The translations under genes were made by a program, and so were the position numbers. Below are positions 37,738 through 46,210 of a stretch of DNA of 64,000 nt, in pieces (the first letter of the stretch is position 1; the number at the start of each line of letters is the position of its first letter). The stretch comes from Anaerolineaceae bacterium (GTDB lineage Bacteria > Chloroflexota > Anaerolineae > Promineifilales > Promineifilaceae): contig PABI01000088.1 in NCBI GenBank assembly GCA_002699125.1, positions 24,836-88,835 on the forward strand. The letters are read 5' to 3'. The notes below the pieces were generated by a model. The model saw only the letters and a program-made list of their open reading frames with translations. It was not told where the DNA came from and did no database searches.

Positions 37738-38615
37738 GCAGTCACGGGTTGTTTGATAAAGCGGCGGGTTAACTTCATCACCTTTTCAATATTTTCCCAA
37801 TCGTGTGTGTAGGCTGAAGAATCCACAATGTGTGTTGGATCGTCAAAATAGTTGCCGCTGGTCTGGGCTACCTCGGGTGACAGAGCCAGGTAAGTGTAGG
37901 TTTGGGCCATTTCCTCAGGCGTGATGGAAAACCGGCTCTTGAGCGCGTACATTTTGCGCATCAGGGTGGGCATATTGGGATAGCGCTCATCCACATCAAT
38001 GCGCACGTTGGTGACGCGAATGGCGTTGACGGTAACGGCCGTATCCCCCAAACTCTCAGCTAACCAATACGTGTACATCACCTGCGCCTGCTTAGACTGG
38101 TAGTATGCTTTTTGCACGCTGAACTTGCGCTGGCGAAACTCCGGATCGTCTAAATCCACCTTGAGGAAAGGATAGGTCACCAACCCCTTGGAAGAGATGG
38201 TGATAATCCGCCCCTGCTCACTCCGTTTCAGCGCATCCAGCAGCAGGTCCGTCAGCAAGACGGGACCAACGTGGTTGGTGGCCCAAATCTTTTCCACGCC
38301 TTCTTCTGTGAAGGCTATCTGCTTCTGGCGAATATCGAAAACGGCCGCATTGTGAATCAGCACGTCGAGCACATCGTGGCGGGCCAAAAATGCCTGGGCA
38401 AAATCGCGGATCGATGATTGCAGCGACATATCAACGAGCATCAGCTCCACGTCGTCGCTGTTGGCCTGCTGGCGGATGTCGGCCAGGGCCGCTGCGCCGC
38501 GCTGCTGGCTGCGGCAGGCGATGATGACTTTGTGCCCCTGCTGGGCAATCTGAATGGCAGCGGCTTTACCGATGCCCGAGTTACCGCCGGTAATGATGCA
38601 CAGTTTTTGTTTCAT
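37734..38615 (-). CDS. Short-chain dehydrogenase/reductase
   Basis: Classical NAD(P)-dependent SDR of 293 residues: cofactor motif TGGNSGIG, HNAAV (NNAG-equivalent), catalytic Ser in ISSKG, and YYQSK (Tyr, Lys). It follows the TetR gene by 3 bases, so the two form one unit and the SDR is probably the regulated enzyme. Its 3' end overlaps the convergent zinc-ribbon gene by 4 bases. Substrate unknown. Confidence 0.85.
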   Translation of the reverse strand: MKQKLCIITGGNSGIGKAAAIQIAQQGHKVIIACRSQQRGAAALADIRQQANSDDVELMLVDMSLQSSIRDFAQAFLARHDVLDVLIHNAAVFDIRQKQIAFTEEGVEKIWATNHVGPVLLTDLLLDALKRSEQGRIITISSKGLVTYPFLKVDLDDPEFRQRKFSVQKAYYQSKQAQVMYTYWLAESLGDTAVTVNAIRVTNVRIDVDERYPNMPTLMRKMYALKSRFSITPEEMAQTYTYLALSPEVAQTSGNYFDDPTHIVDSSAYTHDWENIEKVMKLTRRFIKQPVTA

Positions 38616-38618
38616 TTT

Positions 38619-39263
38619 TTATTCCCTTGCTCCCATGCCAAACTCTAAAATGTGTAGAATCTGATCAAATAATTGTTTTGCTTCGGCTGTTTCAAAGAGA
38701 GAACGGCCGTCTTCCAACCCAGCCTCATCCTGTAAACGGTTCAGCAAATACCCACCTAATTCCGAAAAAATTACGTTGAATACAAAAGCGGCCAGGTCAG
38801 GATCAATCTCTGAATTGATGTCACCTTTTGCCTGGCCTTGTTCTACCAATTGCCGGAAGAACACGGCCGCACCAACCCTGGCCCGCGCCTGCAAATCCGC
38901 CGGCAGCGTCCCGCTGCGCGCGGCCCGGTAACCAATCTGGCTTAATTTAGGCCGGGACAGCTCAAACTTGATGCCTGCTTCGCTGAGCCAGCGAATGTAG
39001 GCAAAGGTGCCCATCTGCGGATCGGGTGCATTGCTGCCCAGAAACTGTGCCTTGGCTTCAGTGCCCAGCGCCAGCAGATAGTTGTACAAATCTTCCTTGT
39101 TCTCGAAGTATTGGTAAAAGCTGCCTTTGGCAATGCCCGCCTGGGCCACGATGCGCGAAATGGAAGCGGTGTCGTAATCATTCTCGGCAAACTCTGCCAG
39201 GGCCAGGTCGATAATGCGCTGCCGTTTTTCTTCGGGTAGATTAAAAAAAGTCTCTTTAGGCAT
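38619..39263 (-). CDS. TetR/AcrR-family repressor
   Basis: A 214-residue regulator. The N-terminal helix-turn-helix covers about residues 10-55 (ASISRIVAQAGIAKGSFYQYFENK, shown by the S-F-Y-x-Y-F core). The C-terminal ligand domain is helical. It is first gene of a TetR-SDR operon and has a strong promoter with two operator-like dyads directly upstream, consistent with autorepression lifted by a small molecule. Confidence 0.88.
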   Translation of the reverse strand: MPKETFFNLPEEKRQRIIDLALAEFAENDYDTASISRIVAQAGIAKGSFYQYFENKEDLYNYLLALGTEAKAQFLGSNAPDPQMGTFAYIRWLSEAGIKFELSRPKLSQIGYRAARSGTLPADLQARARVGAAVFFRQLVEQGQAKGDINSEIDPDLAAFVFNVIFSELGGYLLNRLQDEAGLEDGRSLFETAEAKQLFDQILHILEFGMGARE

Positions 39264-39289
39264 TGCTGTTCATTCCTGATTATCTCGAT

Positions 39290-39321
39290 GTGACCACCCG
39301 GTCACGTGACTGATCGGTCAC
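39290..39321 (-). promoter_or_regulatory. Tandem TetR operator dyads
   Basis: GTGACCACCCGGTCAC (39290-39305) and GTGACTGATCGGTCAC (39306-39321) are adjacent 16-base dyads with GTGAC/GTCAC half-sites. They sit between the -10 box and the TetR start codon, an ideal repressor position. A further half-site pair TGTCAC (39380-39385) and GTGACA (39395-39400) lies upstream. Confidence 0.7.
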
Positions 39322-39350
39322 ATTATACAAAACGGCCGTTTCCCTGTCAA
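39322..39350 (-). promoter_or_regulatory. Consensus promoter of TetR-SDR operon with octamer in spacer
   Basis: On the minus strand TTGACA (39345-39350) and TATAAT (39322-39327) are perfect, with a 17-base spacer that contains ACGGCCGT (39332-39339) in its middle. Confidence 0.85.
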
Positions 39351-39424
39351 GCAGCAACATTTATTAACCATCAGCCAGATGTCACCCGGTGCCTGTGACA
39401 TTTGTCAACAGTTCTCCAAACCGA

Positions 39425-39481
39425 TTGACGTCACTCCGCCCCCTTTGTATAATCGCCAAAGTTGCATAGATTTGCATAGAT
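39425..39481 (+). promoter_or_regulatory. Promoter and direct repeat upstream of the MerR-like gene
   Basis: TTGACG (39425-39430) and TATAAT (39448-39453) have a 17-base spacer. Right at the expected start site two exact tandem copies of TTGCATAGAT occupy 39462-39481, a plausible operator for the downstream regulator. Confidence 0.7.
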
Positions 39482-39515
39482 TTTAATGGCTTTACGGTGA
39501 TTTGAGGCAGAGTTT

Positions 39516-40148
39516 ATGAGTAATTTTCTCCCCGAAACTGAGCAGTGGCTCTCCCTTTCTGACGCAGCTTCGCTGCTTGGCGTTCATGGGACCACTCTCA
39601 GGCGCTGGGCGGATAATGAGCAAATTCCCCATATGCTTACCCCCGGCGGCCATCGCCGTTTTGCCATGTCTGATCTCAATCGATTTGCCAGCAGCCGGCG
39701 GCAGGCCCAATCACCCAGCAGCATCGAGCAGCTTTGGGCCGAAAAAGCACTCACCCAAACCCGCCAGACTATTTCTGCCCACAAAGATGACGCCTGGCTG
39801 GCTCAATATGATGAGCAACTGCGGCAGGAGCACCGCCTTTTGGGCCGCCGTTTGATGGGCTTAACATTGCAATACATTTCTGATCCGGAAGCCAACGGCA
39901 GCCTGCTGAAACAGGCAGAAGAGATTGGCAAGGAGTACGGCCGTCTCTGCCACCAGACCGATATGCCGCTGACGCAGGCGCTGCAAACCACCCTGCTGTT
40001 TCGCGATATGTTGGTAGATACCGCATTTCAGCTGCCCAACTCCGCTTCCATCAAGCCAGAGGCCAATTTGCGCCTGATGCGGCGCATCAATGAGCTGCTC
40101 AATGTGGTGCATCTGGCCATCGCCCACTGCTACGAACAAGAAACATAA
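39516..40148 (+). CDS. MerR/excisionase-type helix-turn-helix regulator
   Basis: A 210-residue protein with an N-terminal winged HTH of the MerR/BldC/excisionase type (LSLSDAASLLGVHGTTLRRW, then GGHRRF, about residues 11-52). The helical C-terminal two thirds has no recognised sensor domain and no B12-binding signature. It precedes the protoporphyrinogen oxidase gene by 110 bases in the same direction and may control it; this is inference from position only. Confidence 0.75.
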   Translation: MSNFLPETEQWLSLSDAASLLGVHGTTLRRWADNEQIPHMLTPGGHRRFAMSDLNRFASSRRQAQSPSSIEQLWAEKALTQTRQTISAHKDDAWLAQYDEQLRQEHRLLGRRLMGLTLQYISDPEANGSLLKQAEEIGKEYGRLCHQTDMPLTQALQTTLLFRDMLVDTAFQLPNSASIKPEANLRLMRRINELLNVVHLAIAHCYEQET

Positions 40149-40259
40149 AGCAGTTATTTTCAAAAACGTTACGCAATTTGTTACCAATCTTCAGGGAAGC
40201 CGGAGCGTGCCGCACGGCCGTTTCTTCCGCTTGCCGGCAACCTGCACAAGGAAATATTT

Positions 40260-41705
40260 GTGATGAATCAGCAAACAGTTGAAATTGTCATTGTCGGCGG
40301 CGGCATTTCTGGCCTGTCCACCGCCTACTATTTGGAAAAAGAAGCGACGCAGCACAACCTGGCCGTCCACATCACCGTTTTGGAAAGAGAGGCCACGTTA
40401 GGGGGCAAGATTGCCACCCAGCGGCAGGATGGCTTCGTGTTTGAAGGCGGTCCGGAATCGTTTGTGACGCGTAAGCTCGAGGCATGGGAATTGTGCCACG
40501 AGCTGGGGCTGCAAGACCGGCTGGTGGGCACAACGCGATCCGGCAAAAATTACGTGCTGCACAACGGCCGTCCCGCCATTGTGCCCGATGGTCCCGGCAG
40601 CTTCCTTTCCACACCGCTGCTCTCGCTTGGCGGTAAGCTGCGCCTGCTCAAAGAGCCATTTGTCAAGCCGCGCACCGATTCCTCTGATGAGTCGCTGGGC
40701 AGCTTTTTGCGCCGCCGCCTGGGGGATGAGATGGTAGACAACATTGTCAAGCCGGCCATCGGCAGCGTTTATTTGGGGGATGTTGATGCCATGAGCGTGC
40801 AGGTGTCGTTCGGCCGTTTTGCCGAGATGGAGCAGCAGCACGGCAGCGTCGTCAAGGGCATGTTTGCCCTGATGAAGGAAAAGCGGGCCGAGCGCAAAGC
40901 ATCCGGCGAGGCACGCCCGCCGAAAAAGCCGGCGTTTGCCACGCTGCAAGGCGGTTTAATGGAGCTGGTAAACACGTTGGCTGAGCAGATCGAAGGGGAG
41001 ATTTTGCGGGAAACGGCCGTTACCAACCTGAGCCACAATCCCACCAACGCCCAACCGTACAAAGTGGAACTGAGTGACGGCCGTTCGCTAAACGCCGACA
41101 TGGTTGTTTTGACCACACCCACCTTTGTAATGGCTGATTTGCTGGAAGGGGTGGTAGAAACGGCCGTCACCGAGCAACTCCGCGCCATCCCCTACAATCC
41201 TGTCACTACCGTCAACGTCGCTTTCAACCGCAGCGAAATTGAAGACCCGTTTGACGGCTTTGGCGTCGTCGTGCCCGAGAGCGAAACGTCCCAACTGCTG
41301 GCGATTGAAGGGATGTCGGCCAAGTTCCCCCACCGTGCACCGGGCGACCAGTTTGTGCTGCGGGCCTTTGTCGGCGGGCAAAGGCAGCCAGAACTGGCCG
41401 ATCTGCCTGAGGCTGAGCTAATCAGCCTGGTACGGCAGGAGCTGGCCCAGATTTTTGGCATCAGCGCCCGGCCTACGCAGATTCACATCCAGCGCTGGCA
41501 GCCGGCCAATCCACAGCCGCCCGTCGGCCACCTGGCGATGATTGCCGAGGTTGAGCGCAAGCTGGCAGACCAACTGCCGCAGCTTTACCTGACCGGGGCC
41601 GGCCTGCGCGGCCAGGGCGTTCCCGACTGCATCCGCCAATCGCGCAACCTGGTCGAGCAAATCCTGGCCGATTTACAACCCGCGAGCCAAACTTTGGCCG
41701 CCTAA
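40260..41705 (+). CDS. hemY: Protoporphyrinogen/coproporphyrinogen oxidase (HemY type)
   Basis: FAD enzyme of haem/tetrapyrrole synthesis, 481 residues. The dinucleotide motif IVGGGISGLSTAYYLE is at about 10-26, then LEREATLGGK and EGGPESF, as in oxygen-dependent HemY. The C-terminus has the second FAD motif LYLTGAGLRGQGVPDCIRQ. GTG 40260 or ATG 40263 both fit AAGGA. Whether it oxidises coproporphyrinogen or protoporphyrinogen is not decidable here. The next gene is a BCD-type transporter. Confidence 0.88.
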   Translation: MMNQQTVEIVIVGGGISGLSTAYYLEKEATQHNLAVHITVLEREATLGGKIATQRQDGFVFEGGPESFVTRKLEAWELCHELGLQDRLVGTTRSGKNYVLHNGRPAIVPDGPGSFLSTPLLSLGGKLRLLKEPFVKPRTDSSDESLGSFLRRRLGDEMVDNIVKPAIGSVYLGDVDAMSVQVSFGRFAEMEQQHGSVVKGMFALMKEKRAERKASGEARPPKKPAFATLQGGLMELVNTLAEQIEGEILRETAVTNLSHNPTNAQPYKVELSDGRSLNADMVVLTTPTFVMADLLEGVVETAVTEQLRAIPYNPVTTVNVAFNRSEIEDPFDGFGVVVPESETSQLLAIEGMSAKFPHRAPGDQFVLRAFVGGQRQPELADLPEAELISLVRQELAQIFGISARPTQIHIQRWQPANPQPPVGHLAMIAEVERKLADQLPQLYLTGAGLRGQGVPDCIRQSRNLVEQILADLQPASQTLAA

Positions 41706-41721
41706 CCGCCCTCAATTGTTG

Positions 41722-41842
41722 TCATGCTGAGTGAAACGAAGCATCCCTACGGAGAAATTCTTACAGAAGCCTCCTCCAATGGCAAGGCTTCTGTAAGAGA
41801 ATGGTTAGAGGGATTTTTCGCTGCGCTCAAAATGACAAATGA
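41722..41842. repeat. Dispersed repeat related to 25233-25373
   Basis: tgtcatgctgagtgaaacgaagcatccct and gagggatttttcgctgcgctcaaaatgaca form an inverted repeat with an internal ttacagaagcc/ggcttctgtaa hairpin. It lies in the 300-base hemY-transporter spacer; a 97-codon frame through it was judged spurious. Confidence 0.6.
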
Positions 41843-41923
41843 AGGTGTTTTATGTAACCGCGCTTTCTTAGCGCGAAGAAATGAACGAGGATTGGAATCC
41901 TCGGCTACTCGTCAGCAAAAATC

Positions 41924-41979
41924 AACCTCCCGCAGGTTCCACACGCGAACACACTCCTGGCTTAAACCTGCGGGAGGTT
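41924..41979. repeat. AACCTCCCGCAGGTT hairpin repeat
   Basis: AACCTCCCGCAGGTT (41924-41938) pairs exactly with AACCTGCGGGAGGTT (41965-41979), followed by TTT. It is the hairpin module of the compound repeat seen at 45.4, 46.2, 48.2 and 52.4 kb, but without the flanking octamer. It could stop transcription before the transporter gene. Confidence 0.75.
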
Positions 41980-42000
41980 TTCTCAAGGAGACTTTAGGAA

Positions 42001-43326
42001 ATGAAGCGAAGTTTTAACTTAATTCGGCTGGCGGCCGTGCCGTTGAGCCTGACGCTGATCAGCATTTTGGCCGGCAGCGTCATTAACCGGGTGATGGTGG
42101 TGGAGCTGGGCCTGCCGGTAACGCTGGCCGGGCTGTTCCTGGCCGTGCCGCTACTGGTCGCCCCGGTGCGCGTCTGGCTGGGACACCGCTCCGACGCCTA
42201 TCCGATTCGCGGACTGCGCCGGGAGCCGTACATCATCATTGGTGCGGGATTGGCTGGATTGGGTGCGGCCGTTTCCGTTTCCCTCGTTTTGCGTACAGAA
42301 GCGCTGTTTAGTCTGGGCGCGATTGTCACCCTGGTGGCCCTCATCGTGTACGGCATCGGCAAGAACCTGACGAGCAACACCTTCCAGGCGCTCCTGGCCG
42401 ACAAATTTGAGCCAGGACCACCCCGCTCCCGCGCCGCCACGCTGTATGAAGTGGTCAACATGATAGGCCTCATTGCCGGGGCCGGCATTGTCGGGGCCAC
42501 CTTGCAGCCGTATTCGCCGGAGCGCCTGACGACGGTGGTCGTCGTCATCGGCGCAATGGCCCTGCTGTTTGCCCTGTTTGCCGCGCCGCGCCAGGAGCCG
42601 CGCGACGTGGCCGACCGGGGCAGCCAGGCAGCCCGTTCGCAAGATTTTCAGACGATTGTGAAAACAGTCGTGCTGGGCAATCCGCACGTGCGCCGCTTTT
42701 TTGTGGTGGTGATGCTGACACTGCTGGGGACGCAAATTCAGGACGTGCTGCTGGAGCCGTATGCGGCCGTTCGCTTTGGCATGACGGTGGGCGAAAGTTC
42801 ACAATTGACCGCCTTCTGGGGGGTGGGGACGCTCATTGCCATGCTGGCTTCCGGTTTGTACCTGATTAAACGATTTGGCTATCTGCGCATTTACCGCATT
42901 GGCCTGGGCGTGGTGGCGGTGATGTTTTTGCTCATCGTCGCCGCCGGATTTGTAGGCAATGCTAACTTGCTGCGGCTGCTCGTGGTTTTGCTGGGCCTGG
43001 GCACCGGCCTGTCGGCCGCCAGCCTGCTGGTGTCGATGATTGAGTTCACCACGGAAGCCCGCGCCGGTCTGCTGATTGGCGTCTGGGGCGTGGCTCACCA
43101 GCTGGGGCGCGCCCTGGCCAGCTTGATGGGCGGCGTCATTGTCGATGGCCTGCTGTCGGTTTCGGGCGGCAACGTCATGCTGGCTTACGGCACGGCGTTT
43201 GCGTTGGAAACGGTGCTCATCGTTGTGGCCATTGGGCTGATTGGCAAGGTCAGTGTAACTGAGGCGAAAGCGTCGTTGGCGGAATTTGGGACTGGGTTAA
43301 CGGCCGTTCCTGCTGTAACAGACTAA
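42001..43326 (+). CDS. BCD-family MFS transporter (PucC/LhaA-like)
   Basis: A 441-residue, 12-helix major-facilitator protein. GHRSDAYPIRGLRREPYI is close to the loop 2-3 signature of the PucC/LhaA/BCH2 family, which in phototrophs helps assemble bacteriochlorophyll antennae. AAGGAG lies 6 bases before the ATG. Its position after hemY suggests transport or handling of a tetrapyrrole. No chlorophyll or reaction-centre genes are in the window, so phototrophy cannot be claimed. Confidence 0.8.
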   Translation: MKRSFNLIRLAAVPLSLTLISILAGSVINRVMVVELGLPVTLAGLFLAVPLLVAPVRVWLGHRSDAYPIRGLRREPYIIIGAGLAGLGAAVSVSLVLRTEALFSLGAIVTLVALIVYGIGKNLTSNTFQALLADKFEPGPPRSRAATLYEVVNMIGLIAGAGIVGATLQPYSPERLTTVVVVIGAMALLFALFAAPRQEPRDVADRGSQAARSQDFQTIVKTVVLGNPHVRRFFVVVMLTLLGTQIQDVLLEPYAAVRFGMTVGESSQLTAFWGVGTLIAMLASGLYLIKRFGYLRIYRIGLGVVAVMFLLIVAAGFVGNANLLRLLVVLLGLGTGLSAASLLVSMIEFTTEARAGLLIGVWGVAHQLGRALASLMGGVIVDGLLSVSGGNVMLAYGTAFALETVLIVVAIGLIGKVSVTEAKASLAEFGTGLTAVPAVTD

Positions 43327-43344
43327 AATTCAACGTCTTATCTT

Positions 43345-43406
43345 AGGACTGGCAGTCCTGAATCTATACTTGATTAAACTTCTAATGATTCAGGACTGCC
43401 AGTCCT
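43345..43406. repeat. AGGACTGGCAGTCCT palindrome pair, copy 2
   Basis: Same paired near-palindromes and trailing tggttaca as at 34268-34328, with a 32-base unrelated loop. It lies between two converging genes. Confidence 0.8.
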
Positions 43407-43409
43407 TGG

Positions 43410-43937
43410 TTACAGTTGGTTGAGGATTTTGGCGGCGGTTTTGGCTACGGATTTACGGCCGTCGCCGCTCAATCGTTCCAGGTGGGGGACGAGCCAATGC
43501 TGTAGTTCCGGGTCGTCTTTGGCCCACTCCCCCAGCGTTTTCATCGTCTGGTTGAGGACAATCCAGTCGTTGTGGTGGGCCAAATTGCGTTTGAGCACCG
43601 CTTCCGCCTGCTGGCGCTGCGCCGGGGACATGAGCGGGGCCAGCGTTTGGCACAAATCCGCCAGCGTCCACTGCGCCGACGCCTGGTCCAGGTCGGCAAT
43701 TTCCGTGAGGAAACCGTCGATGAGCGGCACCAGCCATGCCGGCTTTTCACGGGAGATGCGCTTGAGCGCGTTGGAGGTGCGCAGCCGCACCACCTCGTCA
43801 TCGCTCTGGTAGCAGGCATACAGCTCCCCCAGCCGGTCCCGGTCCGCCAGAACCAGCTCCACCACCGCCACCGTCTGCCCCAGCGAGTTCGGATGGCCGC
43901 CTGTTAGCATCTCTTCAAACGATCTGCTCTTCATCAT
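43410..43937 (-). CDS. HEAT-repeat-like protein
   Basis: A 175-residue helical protein. Units such as DDEVVRLRTSNALKRIS and DWIVLNQTMKTLGEWAKDD match HEAT repeats, and the C-terminus ends GRKSVAKTAAKIL. No enzymatic domain. The ATG-ATG start lacks a clear ribosome site. Likely a protein-interaction module; role unknown. Confidence 0.7.
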   Translation of the reverse strand: MMKSRSFEEMLTGGHPNSLGQTVAVVELVLADRDRLGELYACYQSDDEVVRLRTSNALKRISREKPAWLVPLIDGFLTEIADLDQASAQWTLADLCQTLAPLMSPAQRQQAEAVLKRNLAHHNDWIVLNQTMKTLGEWAKDDPELQHWLVPHLERLSGDGRKSVAKTAAKILNQL

Positions 43938-43950
43938 ATGAAACCAAAGT

Positions 43951-45246
43951 TTATTCTCTGATAATCATGGGCAAGTAAGCAAATTTAGTGCCTTCGTCAA
44001 ATTCATAAGCACCAATATCACAAACAAAGCCTTGCGGCCGTATGAGGCCTCGTTGATCTTGTGATGGACAATCTGCATTGGAGCCAGCGTTAATCGCCGG
44101 ACTATTTTCAACCAAGGCGTGGGTTTCGGTTGGGCCGCCATTGTCTTGGAGTGGACCAATCAGCGGTGATGTGGCAGGTAAATCATTTGCTTCCGTCAAT
44201 CCACAGGTGTCATCACTGTCCAAATTGTGGTCATGCGAATGAAAAAAGCCACCGCCTTCGACACAATCCTGAGGAGAATTAAGAGCAGTCAACATATTTC
44301 TTAGGCTAGCACTACTATTGTCCCCTAAGAAAATGCCACCCCCTAACGTATTAGCTGTGTTGCTGACAATTGTACTATTAGCTAAGGTAATCTCGGCAGA
44401 ATTAGTAGCATATATACCACCTCCAATATAGTCAGCGCTATTTTCGCTAATAGTACTATTCACGATGGTTACTGTCTTAGTTACGCTATCACTATCTCCA
44501 TTGACAAAAATCCCCCCTGCAGATCCTATAGTGGCACCACCTAAGGAAAGATTTCCACTTATCAGGCTATTTTCTATTATTAGAGAGCTGGCGCTGCTAT
44601 TAATTCCTCCACCTCCAGCAGAAACGGCGCTATAAACTCCATTGTTCACAACGGCGGTATTAATAATCAGGACTTGAGCCAAATCACTTCCGTTGTCATC
44701 AACATAAATACCCCCTCCCGACGCAAAGCTTGAGGTAGTTGAGACGTAGTTATTCATTATTCGACTGTCTCGAATGATAATATCTCCCCCTCGACTATAA
44801 ACACCACCGCCACTAATGGCAGAATTATTGCTGACAATCACATTATCAAGAGTAACATCAGCACTTTCAACATAAATGCCACCTCCAAATCTAGTTGGCA
44901 AGCTGGCGTTTCCATTTGTGATTGTCAGGTTCGTCAGTGTGACGGCAATGCTCCCCTCAATAGTGAAAACTGAATCGGTATCTGTACCATCAACAATCGT
45001 GCTGCTTGGGTCTGCGCCATGAATGGTAAGCGACTTGCTGATAACCACATTTTCAGCGTAAGTCTCGGCAGAAACATTAATGACGTCAAAAGGCATGGCA
45101 TTATCAACGGCACTCTGAATGGTGGCGTAGGTACATCCGCTTGGGCAAACATCTAAAGGCGCGGCCACTGCTTCATTGGCGAGCCAAAACACGGTATGCA
45201 ATGTCGCTACTGCAAGAAACAAGGTTATTGCTATTTTTTTGTACAT
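43951..45246 (-). CDS. Secreted right-handed beta-helix protein with C-terminal AYLPMII tail
   Basis: A 431-residue exported protein. The ATG at 45246 opens a signal peptide (MYKKIAITLFLAV, cleavage near AVAA). Parallel beta-helix rungs of the polymorphic outer-membrane type follow (repeated GGGIY with TLTNLTI, NSAISGGG). Near the C-terminus a 'choice-of-anchor Q' end reads SPAINAGS then CDIGAYEF. The last residues are FAYLPMIIRE, resembling the end of the 52627 protein. Codon and base usage look AT-richer than neighbours, and no octamer occurs between 43462 and 45399, consistent with recent acquisition. Confidence 0.78.
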   Translation of the reverse strand: MYKKIAITLFLAVATLHTVFWLANEAVAAPLDVCPSGCTYATIQSAVDNAMPFDVINVSAETYAENVVISKSLTIHGADPSSTIVDGTDTDSVFTIEGSIAVTLTNLTITNGNASLPTRFGGGIYVESADVTLDNVIVSNNSAISGGGVYSRGGDIIIRDSRIMNNYVSTTSSFASGGGIYVDDNGSDLAQVLIINTAVVNNGVYSAVSAGGGGINSSASSLIIENSLISGNLSLGGATIGSAGGIFVNGDSDSVTKTVTIVNSTISENSADYIGGGIYATNSAEITLANSTIVSNTANTLGGGIFLGDNSSASLRNMLTALNSPQDCVEGGGFFHSHDHNLDSDDTCGLTEANDLPATSPLIGPLQDNGGPTETHALVENSPAINAGSNADCPSQDQRGLIRPQGFVCDIGAYEFDEGTKFAYLPMIIRE

Positions 45247-45388
45247 GGCTGTATTGAAACTCCCTCTCGATGGATGAATGTTAAATGGAAACTGATTTTC
45301 AAGAGCCAACTGGCTGGGAGTATTTTAATTCAAAATATGTCCCTAGCCCAAAACCTGGGCCATAGTCAACCTAATCGATGTGCTCATG

Positions 45389-45478
45389 TAAACGAAAAAC
45401 GGCCGTCTCTCGACGCAACAAAACCTCCCGCAGGCTCCGTAAATGAGCAAACCCTTTCGCGAAACCTGCGGGAGGGTC
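45389..45478. repeat. Compound octamer-hairpin repeat, copy 1
   Basis: aaacgaaaa plus ACGGCCGT (45399) plus ctctcgacgcaacaaa, then CCTCCCGCAGG pairing with CCTGCGGGAGG. See copies at 46211, 48217 and 52407. Confidence 0.8.
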
Positions 45479-45484
45479 CAGGTC

Positions 45485-46180
45485 TTACCACACGCCAGGC
45501 AGTAGCCGGTAGCGCACTCGTTGGGCGTAATCGCGGTAGCCGGCCAATTGGTTCTGTAGGGTTGTATCCTCCAGCGCCGTGCGAATCACCAGCACAGTGC
45601 CCAGAAACAGGACCGGCAGGAAGGCCCAGGCCGCATCGAGGAAAATGGGCGTGGCCAGGTAAGCGAGCAGCGCCCCGGCATAGCCAGGGTGCCGCACCCA
45701 GCGGTACGGGCCACTGGACACAACCTTGTGATCACGTTCCGTCTGAATGCGCACCGTGCCGGAGAAGTAACGGTTTTCCATCAGCGCATAGGCTCCCAAC
45801 GCGTATCCCGTCAAAAAGAGAGCCAGTGCAACCAACTTTAGCGGCAGGCTAAACGTGGGCGACCAGTTGAACAGCACATCCAGCCCGGCCACCAGGGGAA
45901 TGAGCCCGCCACCCAAACCAACCAGCGGTGCCAGGATTTTGTCCCAGGAGGCGGTGTCTTCATGGTCCAAAAAGCGGGCCCGTTCGGCCAGCAAATCGGG
46001 ATGTTTGCGGGCAGCCAGCGCCCGGCTGAGCATAAAACCCAGTATGACAACGAGGGCGTAGACCCACGCCTCCCACCAATCCCACTGCCGGGTAATCAGC
46101 AGCGGCAGCAGGGGGACAACAACAATAAACAGAAGCAGTTGGACAATTAAACGGGGGGTTACTGTTTGTGGCTTGTTCAT
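45485..46180 (-). CDS. Isoprenylcysteine methyltransferase-like membrane methyltransferase
   Basis: A 231-residue membrane protein of the ICMT/PEMT superfamily. About five hydrophobic helices are followed by the SAM-binding signature SSGPYRWVRHPGYAGALL (about 160-177) and the conserved acidic tail region ALEDTTLQNQLAGYRDY. ATG 46180 (MNKPQTVTP) follows GGAG. The acceptor is unknown (lipid, quinone or other small molecule). Confidence 0.8.
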   Translation of the reverse strand: MNKPQTVTPRLIVQLLLFIVVVPLLPLLITRQWDWWEAWVYALVVILGFMLSRALAARKHPDLLAERARFLDHEDTASWDKILAPLVGLGGGLIPLVAGLDVLFNWSPTFSLPLKLVALALFLTGYALGAYALMENRYFSGTVRIQTERDHKVVSSGPYRWVRHPGYAGALLAYLATPIFLDAAWAFLPVLFLGTVLVIRTALEDTTLQNQLAGYRDYAQRVRYRLLPGVW

Positions 46181-46210
46181 CGTTTTTCTCCACTTTGGAA
46201 CAAGCATAGT

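Noticed and set aside
41724..42017. 97-codon open frame between hemY and the transporter gene
   Set aside because: It reads through a dispersed repeat and the AACCTCCCGCAGGTT hairpin, has no ribosome site and overlaps the transporter start.
42001..43326. Evidence that the organism is phototrophic
   Set aside because: Only a PucC-like carrier is seen; no reaction-centre, antenna or chlorophyll-synthesis gene is in the window.
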